Assembly (NCBI GenBank): GCA_005776545.1
Contig: SXOY01000097.1
Location: 1-6,476, forward strand
Origin: Planctomycetia bacterium
Lineage (GTDB): Bacteria > Planctomycetota > Phycisphaerae > Phycisphaerales > UBA1924
DNA length: 6,476 bases
Direction of reading: 5' to 3'
Shown here in pieces: positions 6,446 to 6,476 of this stretch. The notes beneath the pieces are model-generated. The model saw nothing but the letters and a program-made list of their open reading frames with translations, was not told where the DNA came from and did not search any database. The translations under genes were made by a program, and so were the position numbers. Within the stretch, counting starts at the first letter, position 1, and every line of letters starts with the position of its first letter.

Positions 6446-6476
6446 GCGCGCACATTTTCTACTGACACGACCCACC

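Noticed and set aside
6247..6468. Minus-strand open frame of 73 codons reading GEGGIRTPVWLLPQ
   Set aside because: This is the familiar artefact of translating a tRNA-Ser gene on its antisense strand; the peptide motif is common in databases for that reason. The real feature is the tRNA on the plus strand.
6446..6476. Possible mobile-element junction (attachment site) downstream of the tRNA
   Set aside because: No repeat of the tRNA 3' end and no integrase gene lie within the window; only 31 nt remain to examine.

Overview
The window looks like an ordinary, compact chromosomal stretch from a member of the Planctomycetota, perhaps the Phycisphaerae. The lineage call is an inference. It rests mainly on the first gene, which has a CPxCGYxLRGL...CPECG zinc ribbon followed by membrane helices, an architecture typical of that phylum. 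Rare start codons and weak or absent Shine-Dalgarno sequences fit the same picture. I see no insertion sequence, phage gene, CRISPR array or defence gene.

Layout, left to right. (1) Positions 56-997 (+): a zinc-ribbon integral membrane protein of unknown function. Its GTG start overlaps, as GTGA, a frame open from the window edge that may be the tail of an upstream gene. (2) Positions 1028-2302 (+): glyA, a complete serine hydroxymethyltransferase 30 nt downstream. (3) Positions 2309-3520 (-): a GT4-like glycosyltransferase, convergent with glyA, with only 6 nt between the stop codons. (4) About 3551-4660 (+): an amidohydrolase-2 family metal-dependent hydrolase, divergent from the glycosyltransferase. 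(5) Positions 4645-5121 (+): a GNAT N-acetyltransferase overlapping the hydrolase by 16 nt. (6) Positions 5139-6293 (+): an MFS transporter 17 nt further on. (7) Positions 6323-6409 (+): tRNA-Ser(UGA), followed by a strong intrinsic terminator at 6414-6445.

Genes 4-6 are packed tightly enough to be one transcription unit (hydrolase, acetyltransferase, exporter-like transporter), possibly reading into the tRNA and ending at its terminator. No shared substrate can be read from sequence. glyA supplies one-carbon units and glycine. The glycosyltransferase probably acts on cell-surface or exopolysaccharide sugars. Neither has an evident link to the hydrolase cluster.

The most interesting structural oddity is in the MFS protein. 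Its C-terminal half appears to lack about 20 residues, roughly one transmembrane helix, right after the loop 8-9 motif. The hydrolase has no ATG or GTG start at a sensible place and seems to use TTG or CTG. I did not find a convincing new biological system here.
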